Assembly: GCA_937942465.1 (NCBI GenBank)
Contig: CALDEO010000297.1
Span: 1-5,267 of the forward strand
DNA: 5,267 nucleotides
Direction of reading: 5' to 3'
Source: an uncultured Saprospiraceae bacterium
Lineage (GTDB): Bacteria > Bacteroidota > Bacteroidia > Chitinophagales > Saprospiraceae
Part shown: positions 1 to 5,244 of the stretch, in pieces
Layout of the letters: each line of letters opens with the position of its first letter
Position numbering within the stretch: the stretch's first letter is position 1
Notes under the pieces: model-generated
The model's database searches: none
What the model saw: the letters and a program-made list of their open reading frames with translations, nothing else
Told to the model about the DNA's origin: nothing
Made by a program: the position numbers and the translations under genes

Positions 1-1178
1 TTGGTGAATGCCCAGTGGTTCCATTGACTCTTATATTGATAATCAAATGCCAATTTGTTGATCCGATCATAGCCACTGCCATCGTTACCACAGTCCCAGT
101 ATACCTCACTGTTGCTCCATGGCATGTGTATGTTGACTTGACGATTGTTTGTCGCATCGACTGCTTCTAGTATGGTACTATTTCTAGGTAACTCAGCTGA
201 TCCCTTAATCCAATAAGAAACGGTGATTTCGTCTGATATCATGGAGAAGTCTCCCTCTACTTCGATATGACCACTACCATTGGTAGTTAAGTATCCGTTG
301 TTGTTACTGTTTAACGTCTCGTCGTTATTTGCATTGCTTGACGCAATGACTAGATCACTTTCATTGATACGGTAGCTGATATCTACTAAGATGTTGTCAT
401 TGCCATTCCACTCAAATGGATTGTAAAAATATAATGGTCCTGAGCTGGCATCTACTGTAGTGTTTTGATAGTATACTTCTTGGCTTGATGCGCTAGCATA
501 GCACGTATTGAGATTGCCATTGGTGGTATGAGATAAACGTATTTTTAGATACTGCAGATTTGCCATTCCAGAGACAACATCAAGTGACATACCCGATATT
601 TCACCAGCAGATATTCCTGAGTTATCCAATGCCGATTTTTGTAAAATCACCTGCATCCTATTTTCGTCTCCTGTCGATCCAGATAGTATTTGACTTTCGC
701 CATCAGGCGTATGCAAGGCAAAAACACTTTCATTGCTAGCACTATTAACAGTAGTTTCTTTAAACGTAGACTCTACATAGTTGTATGTTGGAGATGTGAC
801 GTAAGCAAAGTTTTCACCGCTAAAGTTGCTAATGATGTGATCAGGCGATGATCTAAATGATGAATCCACCTTAGTAGAATCAGTAATGTAGGTGTTGCAG
901 CTATAGTCCCACTCACCACATCCTATATTGGTAAGGCCGGTTGTACCAGGAGATACAAGTCCATCTTTGCAACGCATCGAATATTTCATGATGATCTTCT
1001 CCCACTTATTATGGTCATCCGTAGGGAATGCAATGACAGTATCTCTAGTCTCTGAGTCATAGATCAGCGTCTGTACAACTTGATCTTGCGCAGACAATGA
1101 AAAAACAAATAGGAACATTATAATACCAATTGTATAAATCTTCTGACTCATCATTCTAGGTTTTAAATTTCGGAACAT
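1..1178 (-). CDS. Secreted LamG-domain protein, probable T9SS cargo (C-terminus beyond window)
   Basis: This reading frame, open for 392 codons on the minus strand, continues past base 1, so only the N-terminal part is seen. It starts at the ATG at 1178-1176. Two in-frame ATGs at 1154 and 1151 would give a more compact signal peptide (MSQK followed by a hydrophobic core and a cut near LSA-QDQ), so the true start may be one of those. Residues about 58-100 carry a WEKIIM segment and a Cys-rich GCGEWDY motif seen in large secreted Bacteroidota proteins. Residues about 195-275 resemble the jelly-roll-like domain (KIRLSHTT, PFEWNGNDNI) common in type IX secretion cargo. Residues about 300-392 begin a LamG/concanavalin-like domain (TVSYWIKG, HMPW, YWDCGN, WNHWAFT). 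By family, such proteins are exported to the cell surface and bind or process glycans or proteins. The enzymatic part and the expected sorting domain would lie outside the window, so function is not assigned. Confidence 0.88.
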   Translation of the reverse strand, partial: MFRNLKPRMMSQKIYTIGIIMFLFVFSLSAQDQVVQTLIYDSETRDTVIAFPTDDHNKWEKIIMKYSMRCKDGLVSPGTTGLTNIGCGEWDYSCNTYITDSTKVDSSFRSSPDHIISNFSGENFAYVTSPTYNYVESTFKETTVNSASNESVFALHTPDGESQILSGSTGDENRMQVILQKSALDNSGISAGEISGMSLDVVSGMANLQYLKIRLSHTTNGNLNTCYASASSQEVYYQNTTVDASSGPLYFYNPFEWNGNDNILVDISYRINESDLVIASSNANNDETLNSNNNGYLTTNGSGHIEVEGDFSMISDEITVSYWIKGSAELPRNSTILEAVDATNNRQVNIHMPWSNSEVYWDCGNDGSGYDRINKLAFDYQYKSQWNHWAFT

Positions 1179-1339
1179 TATTCTGCCCCTAAAATAGAAA
1201 TAATAGCTCAGTTTATAGACTTAAAAGTTGTTCTCAATTGTATTTTTTGAATTTAAGCACTATGAAATCCTGAGAGCATCAGTACCTAATGGCTTCTTAT
1301 TGTATTATATTTATGGCTATAATCGATACTATTTAATAT
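1179..1339. promoter_or_regulatory. Divergent intergenic region
   Basis: This 161-bp AT-rich spacer lies between two divergently transcribed genes and must hold start signals for both, but I see no clean TTTG/TAnnTTTG pair on either strand. The closest on the plus strand is 1241-1249, where TA and TTTG are separated by three bases instead of two and no well-placed -33 box exists. The closest on the minus strand is the stretch TATTTTAG near 1186-1193, which has one mismatch and also lacks a -33 box. The promoters are inferred from gene layout only. Confidence 0.3.
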
Positions 1340-2164
1340 ATGTTCTCCTTATTGAAAATACCATGTTCTAGACTTCCTTTGGGTAAATACATGTCAATAG
1401 CTTTGATTACAGGAGTGATTATTAGTTTTATTTTGATTGCTTTTCAGCCATTTGGTACGAGCAATTTTAAGCATCCATACAAGACGCTTATTCTGTTGGG
1501 CTATGGTATCACAACGGCTACTACGATCATAGGGTATTATCTCGTGAGGATGTATACAGTTGATCGATTGCATGCTCGACCTTGGAATATTATTTACGAG
1601 ATATTGGATCTATTTTTGGCAACAGTCTTATCGATGACGGCATGTTACTTCTATGCCATCGCTGTTTTTGGGTGGTCATTTAGTTGGGGACGCTTATTCA
1701 ATTTTTTAATGGTTATATCTAGTGTTGCTGCTATACCTGTGGTTGGTTATTTGGTATACTTATACAAGGTGTGGTCTGGAGTGATTGCAGTCCACCTTGC
1801 CGACCAAAAGAAAGAGGCCAAGGCTCATAATACATTGAGTATGCTCGGTGCAGATGGCAAGGCCTATGCTTCGGCTGGGTTTGATAAGATATTATTGCTC
1901 AGTGCTCAGGACAATTACGTATTGATATATATCGATATCGATGGCACCGTGGTACGTCATATCGTGAGGAGCACATTGAAAGCAGTTAAAGAGTTACTTG
2001 ATCAAGATTCATTTCTACAAGTACATCGCTCGCATATCGTCAACCGTGCAAAGATTGCAGACTTTCGAGGCAATAAGAGTAAGTCCTTTGTGAGTATTCT
2101 CGGTGTAGACAAACATATACCGGTATCAAGATCAGCATTTGATGAAGTAAAGAATATTGGGTAA
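1340..2164 (+). CDS. Membrane-anchored LytTR-family DNA-binding transcriptional regulator
   Basis: A 274-residue protein with an N-terminal membrane domain and a C-terminal LytTR domain. Four hydrophobic helices are visible at about residues 17-36, 48-70, 84-110 and 118-144. The motif FQPFGTSNF directly after helix 1 is typical of Bacteroidota members. A charged linker (about 154-175, including DQKKEAKAH) leads to the LytTR domain at about 183-270, with the hallmark segments QDNYVLIYID (190-199), FLQVHRSHIVN (225-235) and IPVSR (260-264). LytTR domains bind direct-repeat DNA sites through beta-strand loops. There is no receiver domain, so control by phosphorylation is unlikely; by inference the membrane bundle senses or anchors. 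The ATG at 1340 is preceded by an A/T-rich leader and gives a short cytoplasmic N-terminus; M18 would cut into helix 1. The gene is divergent from the LamG protein and probably stands alone, ending at the hairpin at 2190. The target is unknown; the downstream operon is the best candidate. Confidence 0.9.
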   Translation: MFSLLKIPCSRLPLGKYMSIALITGVIISFILIAFQPFGTSNFKHPYKTLILLGYGITTATTIIGYYLVRMYTVDRLHARPWNIIYEILDLFLATVLSMTACYFYAIAVFGWSFSWGRLFNFLMVISSVAAIPVVGYLVYLYKVWSGVIAVHLADQKKEAKAHNTLSMLGADGKAYASAGFDKILLLSAQDNYVLIYIDIDGTVVRHIVRSTLKAVKELLDQDSFLQVHRSHIVNRAKIADFRGNKSKSFVSILGVDKHIPVSRSAFDEVKNIG

Positions 2165-2189
2165 TTCGTTTATTAACAGTTATTTAAGT

Positions 2190-2243
2190 GTGAGTTGCAA
2201 GCTTGTGGGGTAGGTTGCATCTTGCAATTCGCCACTATTTTTT
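2190..2243 (+). terminator. Probable intrinsic terminator after the LytTR gene
   Basis: Bases 2190-2201 can pair with 2221-2232 to form a 12-bp stem containing two G-U pairs (GAGTTGCAAG against CTTGCAATTC in its core). The loop is 19 nt, longer than usual. A run of six T at 2238-2243 follows five bases after the stem. It begins 25 bp after the LytTR stop and lies before the candidate promoter of the next gene, as expected of a terminator. The long loop and offset T-run reduce certainty. The same bases include the direct repeat at 2191-2219. Confidence 0.5.
2191..2219 (+). promoter_or_regulatory. Candidate LytTR operator: direct repeat with 20-bp period
   Basis: Two near-identical half-sites, TGAGTTGCA (2191-2199) and TAGGTTGCA (2211-2219), have GTTGCA in register exactly 20 bp apart, which puts them on the same face of the helix. 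Known LytTR operators (for example those of AgrA and its relatives) are two roughly 9-bp direct repeats with a central GTT, about two turns apart. The pair lies about 40 bp upstream of the candidate -33 box of the next gene, a plausible activator position. The link to the neighbouring LytTR protein is inference. The repeat also forms part of the terminator-like hairpin, which could explain some of the similarity. Confidence 0.3.
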
Positions 2244-2259
2244 GTTGTCTGTCACATGT

Positions 2260-2292
2260 TTTGATTTGCTAGGTTTTCATTGTTCATATTTG
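2260..2292 (+). promoter_or_regulatory. Candidate Bacteroidota-type promoter for the three-gene operon
   Basis: TTTG at 2260-2263 could serve as the -33 box. CATATTTG at 2285-2292 matches the TAnnTTTG -7 consensus except for its first base. The gap between the boxes is 21 bp, slightly longer than the usual 19-20. Transcription would start near 2299, leaving a leader of about 15-20 nt before the ATG at 2315. The position just after the hairpin at 2190-2243 supports a separate transcription unit starting here. Confidence 0.4.
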
Positions 2293-2314
2293 TATCAACA
2301 ACACAAATATAGAT

Positions 2315-3130
2315 ATGAAGAATTGCACTATTATTACATTGACGTTAGCTTTTATATTGTCCTTTAGCACGTTGCAAGGTCAAGACAATCTCAATGACAC
2401 TAGACATACTATAGGAGTTGAGTTAGGTTATGCTTTCGCAAATGTACAGGAGAGTAGGTTTTCTAAACTGACTAAGAAGATACGATCCCTTAAGTTTGGT
2501 ATAAACTATAGCAAAGAAAACATTACGACTAAGCAGGTATTGGCAGTACATTATATGGGGCTTGGTTCAAGTCAATCATCCAAAGGACTGCTGTTTAATC
2601 TCATCAGACCAGAGGTCAATTACGCATATTTACGTAAGTATAAGATGAACTGGGTTGGAGGTTTTTTTAACTCTACCACATTACTCAATATGCCTAAATC
2701 CAGTTTGGTAGGATTTGGTAATAATCCTATAAGTTATACTATTGCTCAGAGCCTAGGTATCCGGCTTGAAAGGGATTATGATATATCGATCAAAGGCAAG
2801 AATATACAAGTGTCTGGCTGGAGCCAATTTTCTCTACTTAGTCATCTCATAAGACCAGCGTATGGGCATCCTTACCCAGAGGCTTTCTTAAATGAAGATG
2901 CATTCTCACCGACGCAAGCTGGGTTGGCGTCATCATTGGTTAAGAGCGGTAAGGTTGTAAGTGTCAACAAGTATATGTCATTCAAGATCTCCTTATCGAT
3001 TTCGTATCAAATTACAGATCATGTATCTGCCAAGTTAATTTACAATAGTTATGTAGATAAAGTCAGAAGTATACAGCCTGCTCAGTTTTGGGGTCAAGAT
3101 GTACTCGTTGGTGTTTATTATCGAAACTAA
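2315..3130 (+). CDS. Putative outer-membrane beta-barrel-like protein of unknown function
   Basis: I do not recognise a named family. The 271-residue product starts with a clear signal peptide (MKN, then a hydrophobic core to about residue 20, with a likely cut after LQG before QDN). The mature part is rich in alternating polar/hydrophobic stretches ending in aromatic residues, such as HTIGVELGYAF, SLKFGINYS, KQVLAVHYMGLG, MSFKISLSISYQI and SAKLIYNSYV, and the chain ends in VLVGVYYRN. This pattern fits antiparallel beta-strands of an outer-membrane barrel of perhaps 8-12 strands; that is inference, because no diagnostic motif is present. There is no lipobox and no catalytic signature. The ATG at 2315 is preceded by an A-rich leader (AACACAAATATAGAT) and no Shine-Dalgarno sequence. 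The next gene begins 14 bp after its stop, so the two are very likely co-transcribed. An alternative is a soluble periplasmic beta-rich protein. Confidence 0.8.
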   Translation: MKNCTIITLTLAFILSFSTLQGQDNLNDTRHTIGVELGYAFANVQESRFSKLTKKIRSLKFGINYSKENITTKQVLAVHYMGLGSSQSSKGLLFNLIRPEVNYAYLRKYKMNWVGGFFNSTTLLNMPKSSLVGFGNNPISYTIAQSLGIRLERDYDISIKGKNIQVSGWSQFSLLSHLIRPAYGHPYPEAFLNEDAFSPTQAGLASSLVKSGKVVSVNKYMSFKISLSISYQITDHVSAKLIYNSYVDKVRSIQPAQFWGQDVLVGVYYRN

Positions 3131-3144
3131 AAAAACAATAGAAT

Positions 3145-4137
3145 ATGAAATATTTAATAATACTATTGACAGTCATTAATGTTGGCTGTGTAAAGGATCT
3201 ATCAACAGGATTAGACTTTGATCCACCAACTTTGTATGATGAGTTCTGGGAGTATGTAGATGAGAACTATATTTACTTTGATGAGAAGCAAGTTGATTGG
3301 GATAGTGTATATATTGCCAATGCTCAAAAGCTGATAGCATCCACTACTGAGGAGCAATTATTTGATATTATGGTGGAGTCATTGATGAGCTTAAAGGATG
3401 GACATAATGCTTTGCGGTCGCCATCTAAAGTAGGTGCATTTTATGACTTTCGTAATGGATATAATGTGCAGTTTTCTGCGGAGCTTATAGATAGCGCATA
3501 CTTATCTGCGGGCTTTGAGATAGATGGTAACTATACGCATGGAGTGGTTGCTGATTCGATATATTATATCAGAATAGACAGAATGCAACAGCTTCATTTA
3601 TTTATGGATATCTATCGAGAGAACCTTGATTCTAATATAAAAGGTCTGGTTATAGATGTCCGTAGTAATGGGGGAGGAGACAGTAACCTGGTTCCTACAT
3701 TGTTAGGAGATTTTGTTGATAGTCGTACACATGTAGGTAGTTATATTGAAAAGAGTGGACCTAATAGAGCCGATGAGACCGACCCAATAAGAGTATTTGC
3801 AGAGCCCAACTCTCAGGTTCACTTCGATCAAGAGATCGTAGTATTGACTAATAGAGGTTCATACAGTGCAAGCTCGTATATGGCTGCCATGTTCAAGGCG
3901 ATACCTAGTGTAACTTTGGTCGGTCAAGTTACGGGCGGTGGTGGTGGCGGCAACTCCAACTTTGAATTGTCCAATGGTTGGATTGTATCCGTATCGGTAA
4001 GTGATTTCTTGGATGCAGCAGGTCGGTCTATAGAGCATGGAGTTGAGCCAGATTATGAAATAAATAACACAAGCGAGCGATTGGGTTTAGGAATAGACGA
4101 TATGCTCGATAAGGCAATAGAACTACTAAATGATTAA
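3145..4137 (+). CDS. S41-family (C-terminal processing/tricorn-like) peptidase, probable lipoprotein
   Basis: A 330-residue protein with a short hydrophobic leader ending in INVGC, so Cys15 is a likely lipidation site, although Asn at -3 makes the lipobox imperfect. Residues about 28-95 form the helical N-terminal domain of S41 proteins and end in LKDGHNALRSP (83-93). The peptidase core follows: YYIRIDRM (140-147), GLVIDVRSNGGG (167-178), VVLTNRGSYSASSYMA (232-247) and GVEPD (299-303). By alignment to Tsp/CtpA, Ser241 in SYSASS is the nucleophile. The Lys expected in the G-x-x-T-x-G-K segment is absent; a run of six Gly (264-269) stands there. His87 in DGH could be the general base, as in tricorn-type members. 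There is no PDZ domain, consistent with the short length. S41 enzymes cleave proteins near the C-terminus, and this one would act in the envelope. It sits 14 bp after the barrel gene, with an A-rich leader, and overlaps the next gene by 8 bp, so they form an operon. The substrate is unknown. Confidence 0.9.
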   Translation: MKYLIILLTVINVGCVKDLSTGLDFDPPTLYDEFWEYVDENYIYFDEKQVDWDSVYIANAQKLIASTTEEQLFDIMVESLMSLKDGHNALRSPSKVGAFYDFRNGYNVQFSAELIDSAYLSAGFEIDGNYTHGVVADSIYYIRIDRMQQLHLFMDIYRENLDSNIKGLVIDVRSNGGGDSNLVPTLLGDFVDSRTHVGSYIEKSGPNRADETDPIRVFAEPNSQVHFDQEIVVLTNRGSYSASSYMAAMFKAIPSVTLVGQVTGGGGGGNSNFELSNGWIVSVSVSDFLDAAGRSIEHGVEPDYEINNTSERLGLGIDDMLDKAIELLND

Positions 4138-4783
4138 GATTATGAGTGAGTTAATATATAGCATCTGTTCTATCAGTCATGCGACTTTGGGGAGTTTAGC
4201 CATGTTGTCAGGGACTGTAGCAATTGTAGCAAAGAAGGGTAGTAGGGTTCATCGTCGATCTGGTTTACTTTTCTATTATAGCTTGGTATTGTCAACATGT
4301 ATCTCATTATTGATATCGCTGTCTACTGCGCATTTTAATCTGCCCTTAGCATTGATTGGGATCTTTACATTGTACTTATTGCTATCAGGGTATAGATGCC
4401 TGAGCTTTAATCATAATGATCATAATTTTAAAATTGATTGGTTGATCACATTAGTTATGTTACTGAGTGGTATTGTTATGGTTACTGCTCCATGGTTCTT
4501 GACTAATGGCTATATGATAATCATCGGAGTTTTTGGATCACTTAGTTTGATCTTATCGATCAATGATATAATCCTACTTCAAGATATCAAAAAGGTTAAA
4601 CGTCGTTATTTGAGGATCCATATTGGTAAGATGACGGGAGGGTATATTACATCCATAAGTGCTTTTCTTGTAGTCAATGATTTCTTTCATCACTATATCA
4701 ACTGGTTTGGGCCTGGGGTATTGGGTGGTATATTCATTGTATACCACTTGAGAAAGCATAAAAGTAAAAGAGCAAGGTCGTGA
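4130..4783 (+). CDS. Multi-pass inner-membrane protein, DUF2306-like
   Basis: A 217-residue, strongly hydrophobic protein with about seven membrane helices, near residues 10-33, 46-66, 70-90, 103-122, 127-150, 168-186 and 190-206, and a basic C-terminal tail (LRKHKSKRARS). The N-terminal pattern H17-x3-G21, SG28, KKG (35-37), then HRRSG (41-45), and the later HIGKMTGGY (164-172) resemble DUF2306-type membrane proteins, whose function is not established. Conserved-looking His17, His41 and His164 might bind a metal or heme; this is speculation. The ATG at 4130 overlaps the end of the peptidase gene by 8 bp. An in-frame ATG at 4142 (Met5, giving MSELIYS) lies 4 bp after the peptidase stop and is an equally good start. 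Either way the tight coupling indicates co-transcription, and probably translational coupling, with the peptidase. No catalytic motif is seen. Confidence 0.82.
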   Translation: MIKIMSELIYSICSISHATLGSLAMLSGTVAIVAKKGSRVHRRSGLLFYYSLVLSTCISLLISLSTAHFNLPLALIGIFTLYLLLSGYRCLSFNHNDHNFKIDWLITLVMLLSGIVMVTAPWFLTNGYMIIIGVFGSLSLILSINDIILLQDIKKVKRRYLRIHIGKMTGGYITSISAFLVVNDFFHHYINWFGPGVLGGIFIVYHLRKHKSKRARS

Positions 4784-4874
4784 ATGAGTAGGGGGGATCA
4801 CGCTAATTGTTGGCTGATATTACGTATTTAAGTTATATCTATAGACCCTAATTAGTAGTAAACTATGGTTGAGA

Positions 4875-4948
4875 TTCTTAAAATTGTCTTATCAAATTTC
4901 TTAAATCACATTGAATTGCGACTTTTTGCATAAATTTTTCTTAAAATC
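4875..4948 (+). repeat. Three short TTCTTAAA repeats
   Basis: The string TTCTTAAA followed by AT or T occurs at 4875-4884, 4898-4906 and 4938-4947, always in the same orientation. The starts are 23 and 40 bp apart, close to two and four helical turns. They lie 45-120 bp upstream of the -7 box of the cold-shock gene, where a regulator or UP-like element could act. The surrounding AT richness makes chance similarity possible. Confidence 0.35.
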
Positions 4949-4972
4949 GATAAAAAAATGTCTAAATACTAG

Positions 4973-4990
4973 CTTTCAAGTTTTTGAAAG
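4973..4990. promoter_or_regulatory. Perfect 7-bp inverted repeat in the cold-shock promoter
   Basis: CTTTCAA (4973-4979) and TTGAAAG (4984-4990) form a perfect dyad around a 4-bp centre. The arms are 11 bp apart centre to centre, about one helical turn. It occupies the space just upstream of the -7 box at 4993-5000, where a bound dimeric protein would be expected to block or modulate polymerase. An operator role is inferred from position alone. Confidence 0.35.
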
Positions 4991-4992
4991 AT

Positions 4993-5000
4993 TAGATTTG
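4993..5000 (+). promoter_or_regulatory. -7 promoter box of the cold-shock gene
   Basis: TAGATTTG matches the Bacteroidota -7 consensus TAnnTTTG at every defined base. Transcription would start near 5007, giving a short A-rich leader of about 23 nt before the ATG at 5030. A matching -33 TTTG is not present at the usual distance; the nearest is TTTC at 4974-4977. The promoter may therefore rely on an activator or on the upstream AT-rich repeats. Confidence 0.55.
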
Positions 5001-5029
5001 TACTTTAAATTACAACATAACACAGAATA

Positions 5030-5221
5030 ATGAGTAAAGGAACAGTAAAATTCTTCAACGAGTCTAAAGGATTCGGATTTATTAGTGAAGAAGGTACTAA
5101 CAAGGACCACTTCGTACACGTAACAGGTTTAATCGATGAGATTAGAGAAGGTGACGTAGTAGAGTTCGAACTAAAAGAAGGTAAAAAAGGAATGAATGCA
5201 GTTGACGTAAAAGTCATCTAA
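5030..5221 (+). CDS. Cold-shock protein (CspA family, single cold-shock domain)
   Basis: A 63-residue protein that is one complete cold-shock domain, close to the usual 65-70 residues. It shows the nucleic-acid-binding signatures in order: GTVKFFN (4-10), the RNP1-like KGFGFI (13-18) and the RNP2-like HFVHV (27-31), followed by GLIDEIREGD (33-42) and the C-terminal strand NAVDVKVI (56-63). These proteins bind single-stranded RNA and DNA in the cytoplasm, loosen RNA secondary structure, and aid translation in the cold or during rapid growth. His27 where many homologues have Val or Ile is, to my recollection, a common variant in flavobacteria. The frame ends in tandem stops (TAA TAA, 5219-5224). 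Its gene-wide preference for AAA, GGT/GGA and GTA codons suggests high expression. It has its own promoter region and a terminator downstream. The particular paralogue (cspA, cspC and so on) cannot be named from sequence alone. Confidence 0.96.
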   Translation: MSKGTVKFFNESKGFGFISEEGTNKDHFVHVTGLIDEIREGDVVEFELKEGKKGMNAVDVKVI

Positions 5222-5244
5222 TAAAACAATCATCTAATTTACGG

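Larger units (their letters stand above)
4784..5029. other. AT-rich intergenic region upstream of the cold-shock gene
   Basis: No convincing gene is present in these 246 bases on either strand. The region holds three copies of a TTCTTAAA-type repeat (4875-4948), a dyad at 4973-4990 and a -7 box at 4993-5000. A transcription end for the preceding operon is expected here, but no clear hairpin with a T-run is visible. The 5-bp inverted repeat at 4779-4802 has no T-run. Confidence 0.6.

Noticed and set aside
1241..1249. Possible -7 box for the LytTR gene
   Set aside because: TA and TTTG are separated by three bases instead of two, no -33 box fits, and the leader would be over 80 nt.
3145..3210. 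Surface-export lipoprotein signal after Cys15
   Set aside because: The residues VKDLS after the Cys contain only one acidic residue near a Lys and do not match the acidic export signals known in Bacteroidota closely enough to call.
3934..3951. Six-glycine codon run as a possible sequencing error or repeat expansion
   Set aside because: The frame stays open with sound S41 motifs on both sides and the codons are mixed GGC and GGT, so it looks like real coding sequence.
4574..4801. Minus-strand open frame of 75 codons
   Set aside because: It lies almost wholly antisense to the membrane-protein gene, its product has no recognisable motif, and it has no start context; it is a shadow frame.
4779..4802. 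Inverted repeat CGTGA/TCACG at the end of the membrane-protein gene as a terminator
   Set aside because: The stem is only 5 bp with a 14-base loop and no T-run follows, so it is too weak to call.
5005..5217. Minus-strand open frame of 70 codons
   Set aside because: It is antisense to the unmistakable cold-shock gene, and its Ser/Thr/Pro-rich product is what the complementary strand would give by chance.
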